From a bacterium (GTDB taxonomy: Bacteria; Krumholzibacteriota; Krumholzibacteriia; Krumholzibacteriales; Krumholzibacteriaceae), in assembly GCA_020350885.1 (NCBI GenBank), contig CP070727.1, positions 3,235,567 to 3,299,566 of the forward strand: DNA of 64,000 bases, written 5' to 3'. This document shows positions 38,558-48,200 of the stretch, in pieces. Below the pieces are notes generated by a model. That model did no database searches. It was not told the DNA's origin and worked only from the letters and a program-made list of their open reading frames with translations. The first letter of the stretch is position 1. Every line of letters starts with the position of its first letter. The position numbers and the translations under genes were made by a program.

Positions 38558-39388
38558 GTGCCGGAATTCGATGAGGATTCCTCTTTTCGTTTTCTCACCG
38601 AGCAGTGCGAACTCGGTCCGAGATACCCCGGTTCCCCGGAGCACAGAAGATTACAGCGCTACCTGGTCGATAGGCTCACCGAGTTCGGCGCGAACGTTTC
38701 CCTCCAGAGCTTCGACGGTGTACTGACCACCGGCGATACGTTGCACCTGATCAATATCATCGGTAACTACAATACGGGTGCCCGTAAACGGCTTCTCCTC
38801 GGGGCGCATTACGATACGAGGCCCCGTGCCGACAGGGATCCCGATCCAGAGAACCGGGATCTACCCATCCTCGGGGCGAATGATGGGGCGAGCGGCGTCG
38901 CCGTACTGCTGGAGATCGCCCGACTGCTGGGCGGTTCCAAGCCTCCCGTCGGCGTAGATATCGTCTTCTTCGACGGTGAGGATTACGGCGAAGAGGGCGT
39001 GGCGCAGGACTACATTCTCGGTTCTACCTATTTCGTCAGGCATCTGAAAGGCTATGAACCGTTTGCAGTTATCATCGTTGACATGATCGGCGATCGGGAT
39101 CTATCGATCCCCAAGGAAGGCTTCTCGAAGGCGGCTTCATCGGATCTGCTGGAAGAGATCTTCTCAATCGCCGGGCGGCTCGGTATCGAGGCGTTCGACG
39201 AAACCGAAGGCGCTGCCATCATCGACGACCATCTTCCCTTCATCCAGGCGGGAATTCGAGCGGTCGATCTGATCGATTTCGATTACCCGTACTGGCATAC
39301 CCTCGAGGATACCCCCGACAAGTGTGCGTCCGAGAGCCTTGGCTGCGTCGGAAGGACACTCATGACCTACATCTGGGCACAACGGTAA
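38558..39388 (+). CDS. M28-family zinc peptidase or glutaminyl cyclase-like lipoprotein
   Basis: This protein (276 residues from GTG 38558) has all five metal ligands of family M28: His in GAHYDTRP, Asp in GANDGASG, Glu in DGEDYGEEG, Asp in VDMIGD and His in YWHTLEDT. It resembles the glutaminyl-peptide cyclotransferase branch, which cyclises N-terminal Gln, as well as aminopeptidases. The frame is open upstream to 38465 and encodes an excellent lipoprotein signal (IVIRLLALLSIPAFLCGC), but no ATG, GTG or TTG starts it; ATC 38480, six bases after a G run, would fit. The real product is probably the 302-residue lipoprotein. T9SS bacteria often use a surface or periplasmic glutaminyl cyclase on exported proteins. 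Confidence 0.85.
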   Translation: MPEFDEDSSFRFLTEQCELGPRYPGSPEHRRLQRYLVDRLTEFGANVSLQSFDGVLTTGDTLHLINIIGNYNTGARKRLLLGAHYDTRPRADRDPDPENRDLPILGANDGASGVAVLLEIARLLGGSKPPVGVDIVFFDGEDYGEEGVAQDYILGSTYFVRHLKGYEPFAVIIVDMIGDRDLSIPKEGFSKAASSDLLEEIFSIAGRLGIEAFDETEGAAIIDDHLPFIQAGIRAVDLIDFDYPYWHTLEDTPDKCASESLGCVGRTLMTYIWAQR

Positions 39389-39491
39389 TCCATATGTTCC
39401 CCCGGCAAGACACCCATGGAGTGCTACAACATGTGGAGCGCTAGATTTTACTTGATTTCCTGAACTCATTGGGGTAGGTATTAATGGATGT

Positions 39492-39519
39492 ATGGGGCGG
39501 GGCGCCCCATTTTCCTTTT
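39492..39519 (+). terminator. Terminator-like hairpin just before rimP
   Basis: A 7-bp stem ATGGGGC (39492-39498) / GCCCCAT (39504-39510) with a five-base loop is followed by TTTTCCTTTT. It ends about 20 bases before the rimP start codon, so it may end the sprA-M28 transcript or act as an attenuator for the rimP operon. Confidence 0.55.
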
Positions 39520-39540
39520 CAAGGGAGCGGAACACCGAAT

Positions 39541-40050
39541 ATGGAAGCCGCTGAACGCCTGGACAGCGTTGTCTCCCGGGAACTGGAGAGGCTGGGATAC
39601 GAGCTGGTGAAGCTCGAGCCTGCTCTCAGAGGAAGGCGAAAGGTAATAAGGATCTTCATCGATCACCCCGAACGGAGTGTTACCATAGATGATTGTGTCA
39701 AGGTGACAAAAGCGGTCGGTTTCGTTCTCGACGGCGAGGATAGTATAACAGGTCCCTACAATCTCGAGGTTTCATCGCCCGGAATCGATAGGCCGCTCAC
39801 ACAGTCTACGCATTTCAAACGTTTTATCGGTAAACAGGCCAAGATCGAATATCACACGGATGCGGATACCAAGGAGACGGTGATCGGAAGGATCGTTGAC
39901 TCGAACGATACACGTGTGATGCTCTCGGTCGGAAATATCGAGACGGAGATACTCTTTGACCGTGTGGTCAGGGCGAATCTTCACGGCGAGAAATGGGATA
40001 TCCCCAGGGTGAAACGCAGAAAAGGCAGGACGAGAAGCAAAAGGCACTGA
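39541..40050 (+). CDS. rimP: Ribosome maturation factor RimP
   Basis: This 169-residue protein assists 30S subunit maturation. It shows the N-terminal alpha-beta domain with LGYELVKLEPALRGRRKVI and IDDCVKVTKAVG, then the signature YNLEVSSPGIDRPLTQSTHF and the C-terminal SH3-like domain. ATG 39541 has an agggagcgg site; a longer frame from ATG 39484 would translate through the terminator-like hairpin and is rejected. It heads the conserved rimP-nusA-infB series, although nusA has its own strong promoter. Confidence 0.93.
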   Translation: MEAAERLDSVVSRELERLGYELVKLEPALRGRRKVIRIFIDHPERSVTIDDCVKVTKAVGFVLDGEDSITGPYNLEVSSPGIDRPLTQSTHFKRFIGKQAKIEYHTDADTKETVIGRIVDSNDTRVMLSVGNIETEILFDRVVRANLHGEKWDIPRVKRRKGRTRSKRH

Positions 40051-40063
40051 AGGAAAAGATGTT

Positions 40064-40092
40064 TTGACAGTGAGCGGAGTCTAGACTACAAT
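40064..40092 (+). promoter_or_regulatory. Strong sigma-70 type promoter of nusA
   Basis: TTGACA at 40064-40069 matches the -35 consensus fully, and TACAAT at 40087-40092 matches five of six -10 bases, with the optimal 17-base spacer. It lies between the rimP stop and nusA. The transcript would start near 40099, about 26 bases before the nusA ATG. Confidence 0.85.
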
Positions 40093-40124
40093 GAAAACAA
40101 TTCATTGCATGGGAGAGATGTGAA

Positions 40125-41894
40125 ATGAACACCGGATTCCTACAAGCGTTCTCGCAGATAATTCGCGAGAAGAGGGTCGATAAAAACACGCTGGTCGAAA
40201 CGATCAAAGTAAGTCTCATATCAGCTGCGAAGCGCAAGCTCGGACCGGACGCCGAAATTCAGGTGCATCTCGATGAGAGCAAGGGTACTCTGGAGATCTT
40301 CCGTGTGTACCAGGTGGTTAAGGAGGTCACCGACGAGTATCGCGAACTGACGCTCAAGGATGCAAAGAAGATAGATGAGGATGCGAAGCTCGGCGGGGAG
40401 GTCAAGGAGGCCCTGCCGGTCGAGGAATTCGGACGCAACGCGGTCCAGACGGCGCGACAGGTTCTCATGCAGCGTGTGCGGGATGCCGAACGCGAACGTA
40501 TCTATGAAGACTACAAGGATAAGGTGGGGGTGATCGTTTCCGGAATGGTACGCCAGGTGGATCGCGGCAACATCCTGGTCAACCTGGGGAGGGCAGAGGC
40601 ATATCTGCCCCTGCGGGAACAGATCAGAAAGGAGCGATACAACCAGGGCGATACAATGAGGGCCGTCATCATAGAGGTCGATAAGGATGCCAGGGGCCCG
40701 CAGATCATCCTATCGAGAACCAGCGAGATATTCCTGCGGAAGCTCTTCGAACAGGAGGTTCCCGAGATATTCGACGGGGATGTCGAGATCAAGAGCATCG
40801 CACGGGAACCCGGTGGCCGGTCCAAGATCGCCGTCTTTTCGAGAAGCGATAAAGTCGATGCGGTAGGTTCGTGTGTCGGCATGAAGGGTTCTCGTGTGCA
40901 GGCCGTTGTCAACGAGCTCCATGGGGAGAAGATCGATATCGTCAATTGGGGTGAAAATCCTTCCGAGTTTGTATCACGTGCACTGGCTCCGGCGAGGGTG
41001 TCATCACTCCGTTTCAACGAGGCCGAAGGTGGAGTTCTGGCGATCGTCGAAGACGACCAGCTCTCCCTGGCAATCGGGAAAGAGGGACAGAACGTACGTC
41101 TTGCCTCGAGGCTTACCGGTTGGAAGATCGATCTAATTACCGTAAAGGAAGTCGAGCGGCGAGACAGACTGGAGCAGAAACTCCAGATGGATATCTCCGA
41201 GATGTACGGTGTCTCACCGAAGATGTCACAGAAGCTCAAGAATTTCGGTATTCTCACCGTTCAGAAGTTGCACAGGACAACCGTTATGGAGCTCATGGAG
41301 ATCGACGGTGTGGGTGAAAAGACGGCGGAAAAGCTCAAGACAACCGCAGGCGAGACGATGGAAGAGCTGAACAAGGCTCTCGAGGAGCTGCTTGAAAAGG
41401 AGAAAGAGGAAGCTGCCCGGGAAGCGAAACCGCTCTTCGATGAGGAAGTCTTCGGTCCCGAGGAGGAGAAGAAGGAGGAGGCTCCACTGACCGAGGAGGA
41501 GCTCTTCAAGGATCTGGACAAACGTGATACGGGGAAAGTTACTGAGGAGGCCGAAGCAGAGCAGCAAAAGCCGGATGAAGAATCCATAGGGACGGCGACC
41601 GGGGAGGAACCTCCGGTGGAGGTAACGGAGGAGCCGGCTCTCACGGAATCCGGTGAGGATTTGGATGAAGAGGCCGAAGAAGAGGAAACGGTCGAGGAGA
41701 AACCCCCCGAGGAAAAAACTATTGGGGATGAGGCGGCTGGGGATGAGACCGCCGAGGAGGAGGTCGCTGGAGAAGAGGTAATCGAGGAGGAATCCCCCGA
41801 GGAAGAAGCGGTCGATGAGGCTGCAGAAGAAGACTCCGTGGAGGCCCCCGAGGATGAGGAGCCTGAGACCGGGTCGCGGAGAAGGGAAGACTGA
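40125..41894 (+). CDS. nusA: Transcription termination/antitermination factor NusA
   Basis: This 589-residue protein binds RNA polymerase and nascent RNA. In order it has the N-terminal polymerase-binding domain, an S1 domain (GMVRQVDRGNILVNLGRAEA, about 135-200), two KH domains (with GMKGSRVQAVVNEL and AIGKEGQNVRLASRL) and a helix-hairpin-helix repeat (LMEIDGVGEKTAEKL). From about residue 425 to the end it continues as a tail made almost only of Glu, Asp, Ala, Pro, Thr and Val, about 165 residues, far longer and more acidic than the E. coli C-terminal repeats. ATG 40125 follows a gggagag site and a strong promoter. Confidence 0.96.
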   Translation: MNTGFLQAFSQIIREKRVDKNTLVETIKVSLISAAKRKLGPDAEIQVHLDESKGTLEIFRVYQVVKEVTDEYRELTLKDAKKIDEDAKLGGEVKEALPVEEFGRNAVQTARQVLMQRVRDAERERIYEDYKDKVGVIVSGMVRQVDRGNILVNLGRAEAYLPLREQIRKERYNQGDTMRAVIIEVDKDARGPQIILSRTSEIFLRKLFEQEVPEIFDGDVEIKSIAREPGGRSKIAVFSRSDKVDAVGSCVGMKGSRVQAVVNELHGEKIDIVNWGENPSEFVSRALAPARVSSLRFNEAEGGVLAIVEDDQLSLAIGKEGQNVRLASRLTGWKIDLITVKEVERRDRLEQKLQMDISEMYGVSPKMSQKLKNFGILTVQKLHRTTVMELMEIDGVGEKTAEKLKTTAGETMEELNKALEELLEKEKEEAAREAKPLFDEEVFGPEEEKKEEAPLTEEELFKDLDKRDTGKVTEEAEAEQQKPDEESIGTATGEEPPVEVTEEPALTESGEDLDEEAEEEETVEEKPPEEKTIGDEAAGDETAEEEVAGEEVIEEESPEEEAVDEAAEEDSVEAPEDEEPETGSRRRED

Positions 41895-41910
41895 AGGGAG
41901 TTGAGAATCT

Positions 41911-44094
<2,184 letters not shown>

Positions 44095-44112
44095 CATGAG
44101 AGGGGTTACCCT

Positions 44113-44394
44113 TTGGTTGTGGCTCGCCTGAAGCTGGAGTTTTTCCTGCCTGGTTGTTCTTCCTTGAAACAGAAGCGATTTATCCTGAACAGCCTGAAAG
44201 CCAGGCTGCGAAACAAGTTCAACGTCGCTCTCTGCGAAACCGCTTTCCAAGATAAATGGCAAAGAAGCGAGATCGGTCTGGCGACGATCGCCTCGAGCCG
44301 CCGAGGTGTTGAGAGAACGACACAGGCAATCATCTCGTTTCTAGAAAAGGAAGAGAAGGCGGTACTCGTCGATAGTGAAAAAGAACTGTACTGA
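44113..44394 (+). CDS. DUF503 (YlxP-like) family protein
   Basis: This 93-residue protein matches the small DUF503 family, which is encoded next to infB and rbfA in many bacteria. It shows LKLEFFLPGCSSLKQKRFI, the family LPxxxSLKxKR pattern, and FNVALCETAFQDKWQRSEIG, where the family has a VAExxxxDxWQ motif. The start is TTG 44113 with a gagagggg site. The role is not firmly known; its place points to ribosome assembly or initiation. Confidence 0.85.
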   Translation: MVVARLKLEFFLPGCSSLKQKRFILNSLKARLRNKFNVALCETAFQDKWQRSEIGLATIASSRRGVERTTQAIISFLEKEEKAVLVDSEKELY

Positions 44395-44411
44395 TCGATG
44401 CATGAATCCAT

Positions 44412-44789
44412 ATGGATGAGAAACAACGAGGAAGGGTGGAGGAGACAATCCGTCAGCTCGTCGCCGAACTCCTGGTGCGGAGAGTCAAAGATCCCCGGGT
44501 GTCCAACGTCTCGATCACGTATGTAGATCTGTCGCGGGATTACTCCGTTGCGAAGCTTAGCTACAACGTCGTGGGGGGGAGCGACGACCTGGAGGCAGTG
44601 AGACGGGGGCTCGAGAGCTGCAAGGGTTTCATACGTAGCCAGATCAAACGCCGCATCCGCCTACGCACTATTCCGGAACTCGTCTTTGTGTACGATGCTT
44701 CCCTTGATCGTGCGATGGAAATAGAAGATCTCATTCACAAGATCCATAAGGAGCGGCACGAGCGGGAAGATGAGGCTTGTGATGAGTAA
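44412..44789 (+). CDS. rbfA: 30S ribosome-binding factor A
   Basis: This 125-residue protein is RbfA, a late 30S assembly factor with a KH-like fold. It has the N-terminal helix with RVEETIRQLVAELLVRRVKD, then DPRVSNVSITYVDLSRDYS and the C-terminal signature RIRLRTIPELVFVYDAS. It lies 18 bases after DUF503 and overlaps the following gene by 20 bases. The ribosome binding site is weak, so it is likely coupled to upstream translation. Confidence 0.93.
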   Translation: MDEKQRGRVEETIRQLVAELLVRRVKDPRVSNVSITYVDLSRDYSVAKLSYNVVGGSDDLEAVRRGLESCKGFIRSQIKRRIRLRTIPELVFVYDASLDRAMEIEDLIHKIHKERHEREDEACDE

Positions 44790-45804
44790 GAGTTCTTTTC
44801 AGAATGAATTCAAACGTATTGTTTCGCTCATCCGGGAGCACGAACGTTTCTTGATCCTCGGTCATGTCGATCCCGATGGTGATTGCATCGGTTCGATCTT
44901 GGCACTGACACAGTATCTCATTACCGCCGGGAAGGATGTTCGCTGTTATGCTCCTGGTGAGATCCCCGAGGTGTACGAGCAGCTCCCGTGCTTCGATCGT
45001 TTCGTCACCGAGGGTGAGCTGTCCGGGTTTGATTCCGAAGTTATCTTCTCGCTGGATGTACCCACACCTAGAAGAACCGCCGATCTCGCCGGATCCCGGA
45101 GCGAGCTCGTGGTCGTCAATATCGATCACCACCCGACAAACGAGAATTTCGGCGCGATCAACATCGTGGATGAAACAGCGGGGGCCACCGCCGTTCTCGT
45201 GTACCGGCTCCTTGCCGATATCGATCCCGAAGGGATAACATCGGGGATAGCGGATTGCCTCTTCGTCGGTATCCTCCTCGATACAGGTGGATTCCGATTT
45301 CAGAATTCGGATGCCGAGGTATTTGCAACCGCCGCGAAGCTCATCGAGCACGGCGCCCGCGCCTACGAGCTGACCCACGAGTTCATCCATGCGAAGAAGT
45401 TCAATGCCCTGAAGCTCCTGGCACTTGCACTTGATTCCCTGCGGATACATTCGGGTGGGAGAATCGCTACCATGGAAATCTCTATGGATATGTTAGCGCG
45501 CAGCGGTGGTTTCCTGCGGGATACCGAGGGTTTCATCGATTATGCAGGGGCGATCGACCATGTGGAACTGTGTGCCCTCTTTCGCGAGATCACACCGGAT
45601 CAGGTGCGTGTGAGCCTGCGTTCCAGAAACGATTACGATGTTGCAGAGCTTGCAGAGCAATACGGCGGTGGGGGCCATCGCAACGCCGCCGGACTTGTGA
45701 TGAACATCGATCTCGAAGCGGCGAAATCCCGTATCATCCAAGACCTCGAAAAACTTACCGAGAGAATGGATTCAAATAAAGAAGCGGTGCAGGGGTCCGA
45801 ATGA
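44770..45804 (+). CDS. nrnA: DHH-family oligoribonuclease/pAp phosphatase NrnA
   Basis: This 344-residue enzyme should degrade very short RNAs and 3'-phosphoadenosine 5'-phosphate. The DHH domain has GHVDPDGDCIGS, SLDVPTPRR and VNIDHHPTNENFG; the DHHA1 domain ends in YGGGGHRNAAG. The gene overlaps rbfA by 20 bases; an internal ATG at 44782 is a possible start and would trim four residues. The rbfA-nrnA-truB order is typical of many bacteria outside the Gammaproteobacteria. Confidence 0.92.
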   Translation: MRLVMSKSSFQNEFKRIVSLIREHERFLILGHVDPDGDCIGSILALTQYLITAGKDVRCYAPGEIPEVYEQLPCFDRFVTEGELSGFDSEVIFSLDVPTPRRTADLAGSRSELVVVNIDHHPTNENFGAINIVDETAGATAVLVYRLLADIDPEGITSGIADCLFVGILLDTGGFRFQNSDAEVFATAAKLIEHGARAYELTHEFIHAKKFNALKLLALALDSLRIHSGGRIATMEISMDMLARSGGFLRDTEGFIDYAGAIDHVELCALFREITPDQVRVSLRSRNDYDVAELAEQYGGGGHRNAAGLVMNIDLEAAKSRIIQDLEKLTERMDSNKEAVQGSE

Positions 45805-46727
45805 TGGAGCATAGGAAGCTGAACAACAAGGTCTTACCGGTCAACAAATCGGTAGGTGTCTCCACCTATGATTGCATTCGGAAGTTCAAGCGCGTGGCGC
45901 GTATCAGAAAGGTGGGGCATTCTGGAAGTCTCGATCCCATAGCACGGGGACTCATACTGCTTCTCACCGGCGAAGCAACGAAGCTTTCCAACTATCTCAT
46001 GGATCTTTCCAAGCGGTACGTCGCAGATATTATAATGGGGGAAGCCACCGATACGCAGGATACGAGCGGCCGTGTCCTCAAGACCGGCCCGTGGGGGCAT
46101 ATCAGCGAGGATCAGGTCAGGGAGGTTCTACCCCGGTTTGTTGGAAGCCGTATGCAGACACCACCCATGTTCTCGGCCCTCAAGCACCACGGTACGCCAC
46201 TCTACACGCTTGCCCGGCGCGGGCAGGAAATCGATCGCCGGCCGCGAAAGGTCGAGACGTACGAGCTCGAGCTCGTTGCATTCGACCCGCCGGTATTCCG
46301 CATCAGTGTCTTCTGCTCACGCGGTCTCTATGTCCGGATGCTGGCCGAAGAGATCGGTGAAGCGCTCCATGTTCCCACTCACCTCTACGGCCTCGTACGA
46401 ACGAATATCGGGCACTTCGATCTCGAGACCGCCGTAAGCGACGATGAATTCGGATCATTGCTCGCTGAAGAAGAGCCCGGATACACCCTCTCGGAGGCGG
46501 TCAGACATCTCCCGGAGGTACCCCTCTCCCTGGATCAGGCCAAACGACTCGAGACCGGTATCGCCCCGAAGTTGACGACGTATTCCGGTGTCTCGTTACC
46601 GCCGCAGGGAAGTGTGGTGCGGATGGTGGATCCGGGGGGAAAGCTGGGTGCGATCGGCGAGGTCGGAGCCGCCGGGTATATTAAGATTCGGCGTGTCTTC
46701 AGGGATATCGGGGTGAGCGGCGGTTAG
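45801..46727 (+). CDS. truB: tRNA pseudouridine-55 synthase
   Basis: This 308-residue enzyme makes pseudouridine 55 in the T loop of tRNAs. The catalytic Asp lies in VGHSGSLDPIARGLILL, where most TruB proteins have GHTGTLDPLATG; the lysine-rich N-terminal strand, RYVADIIMGEATDTQDTSG and the QTPPMFSALKHHGTPLY segment are typical. The start is ATG 45801, overlapping the nrnA stop (ATGA), or ATG 45804. The gene is followed 17 bases later by ribF. Confidence 0.94.
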   Translation: MMEHRKLNNKVLPVNKSVGVSTYDCIRKFKRVARIRKVGHSGSLDPIARGLILLLTGEATKLSNYLMDLSKRYVADIIMGEATDTQDTSGRVLKTGPWGHISEDQVREVLPRFVGSRMQTPPMFSALKHHGTPLYTLARRGQEIDRRPRKVETYELELVAFDPPVFRISVFCSRGLYVRMLAEEIGEALHVPTHLYGLVRTNIGHFDLETAVSDDEFGSLLAEEEPGYTLSEAVRHLPEVPLSLDQAKRLETGIAPKLTTYSGVSLPPQGSVVRMVDPGGKLGAIGEVGAAGYIKIRRVFRDIGVSGG

Positions 46728-46744
46728 CGGAGCAAGAAACGGTT

Positions 46745-47689
46745 ATGAAGATCATACGGGATGCTTCCCTCGTTTCTGACCGGCAGTTCACGGAATCGAT
46801 CGTAACGATCGGGGTCTTCGATGGGGTTCATATTGGCCACCAGGATGTGATAGGGCGCGCCTGGGAGATCAAAAAGGAGATCGAAGCCCGTCAATCGATC
46901 ATACTCACGTTCGATAGGCACCCGATGAGCGTAACACATCCGGAGGCCGTGCCGCCGCTCCTCACCACACTCGACGAGAAGCTCACGCTTCTGGAAAAAC
47001 TTCCAGGGGATCGTATCATTGTCGAGCACTTCTCATCCGAGATCGCCAGGATCGATTACCATGAGTACATCGCACGTATGCTCATCGAACGGCTGGGAAT
47101 GGTCCATCTTGTCGTCGGTTACGATTTTCACCTCGGCAGGGGAAGGGAGGGATCGCAGGAACGGCTGGTTACGGAAGGGGCTGCGTCGGGATTCGGGGTC
47201 ACGATTGTCCCGCCCGTTGTGCTCTCCGGCAGGGCCGTTTCGAGCACGAAGATCCGCCGGGCCGTCTTGGAACGGAGGCTGGACAGGGTCAGGCGATATT
47301 TAGGCCGCCCCTACTTTTTCGATGCCGATGTGGTACGCGGCAAGGCACTCGGACGTACCGTAGGCTTTCCCACGGCGAATGTGGCGGTTCGGGCACGGGA
47401 GAAGCTCATGCCGCCGCACGGTGTATACGCGGTCTGCGTGGACCTTGCCGAAGGATCATTCAACGGGATGATGAATATCGGCGTCGCCCCCACGCTTCAT
47501 GACGACGAGCAGAGGCGCATAGAGGTTCATCTGCTCGACTTTTCGGGCGATCTGTATGATAGGCGGATGCGGATCCACTGCATCGAGTTCATCAGGGAAG
47601 AGAAAAAATTCGAGAGCGCTGATGCTCTGACGGAACAGCTCATGCATGATCGGCAAAAGGTCCTGATGATTCTTGAAAAGAAACATTGA
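46745..47689 (+). CDS. ribF: Bifunctional riboflavin kinase/FAD synthetase
   Basis: This 314-residue enzyme makes FMN and FAD. The N-terminal FAD synthetase domain has TIGVFDGVHIGHQDVI (nucleotidyl-transferase HxGH) and STKIRRAVLE; the C-terminal riboflavin kinase domain has GKALGRTVGFPTANV and MNIGVAPTL. The length matches the family of about 310. It follows truB, the usual neighbour. Its last codons overlap the -35 box of the rpsO promoter. Confidence 0.95.
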   Translation: MKIIRDASLVSDRQFTESIVTIGVFDGVHIGHQDVIGRAWEIKKEIEARQSIILTFDRHPMSVTHPEAVPPLLTTLDEKLTLLEKLPGDRIIVEHFSSEIARIDYHEYIARMLIERLGMVHLVVGYDFHLGRGREGSQERLVTEGAASGFGVTIVPPVVLSGRAVSSTKIRRAVLERRLDRVRRYLGRPYFFDADVVRGKALGRTVGFPTANVAVRAREKLMPPHGVYAVCVDLAEGSFNGMMNIGVAPTLHDDEQRRIEVHLLDFSGDLYDRRMRIHCIEFIREEKKFESADALTEQLMHDRQKVLMILEKKH

Positions 47690-47713
47690 CAATCCTTGGT
47701 TTCTGTGTAAGTT
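47686..47713 (+). promoter_or_regulatory. Sigma-70 type promoter of rpsO
   Basis: TTGACA at 47686-47691, overlapping the ribF stop, and TAAGTT at 47708-47713 are 16 bases apart. The transcript would start near 47720 and carry a leader of about 110 bases before rpsO, room for the leader-based autoregulation known for S15 in other bacteria. Confidence 0.6.
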
Positions 47714-47832
47714 TGGGGTTTGAAAGAAATAAGTGAAAAGAGTTGTGGTGAGCAGTTTTTAGGCGGATCGGGGCATTGCTCCCTTCTGCTGCCATCGTGG
47801 TAATCAACGTTGCACAAGGAGGTGTCGATACG

Positions 47833-48102
47833 GTGGCACTGCCAAGAGAGGTTAAGAAGGACGTTATAGGCAGATTCAGGTTACACGACAGAGATTCCGG
47901 GTCTCCTGAGGTTCAGATTGCACTGCTGACCGAGCGTATCAATAGTCTTACCGAACATTTCAAGGTTCATAAAAAAGACTATGCATCCCGGCGTGGATTG
48001 CTGAAGCTGGTGGGCCGGCGGCGGAAGCTCCTGGATTACCTGAAAAACAACAAGATTGAGAAATACAGGGAGATAATAAAAGAGCTCAGCCTCAGAAAGT
48101 AA
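47833..48102 (+). CDS. rpsO: 30S ribosomal protein S15
   Basis: This 89-residue protein is S15, a primary binder of 16S rRNA, and has exactly the E. coli length. [20 protein letters not shown] and the C-terminal [13 protein letters not shown] are family signatures. The start is GTG 47833: an almost perfect anti-16S sequence (AAGGAGGTG at 47816-47824) lies eight bases upstream. The frame is open back to 47776, which is rejected. It is followed by pnp as in most bacteria. Confidence 0.97.
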   Translation: MALPREVKKDVIGRFRLHDRDSGSPEVQIALLTERINSLTEHFKVHKKDYASRRGLLKLVGRRRKLLDYLKNNKIEKYREIIKELSLRK

Positions 48103-48200
48103 TTCCCTGCTCCAACTTCTATATCCCCTTGAAAACCCGGATCTCATGGGTATGTTGGTGTAGCGGTGGAATATGTCTACGAACGGAGGAGTACGAAAGA

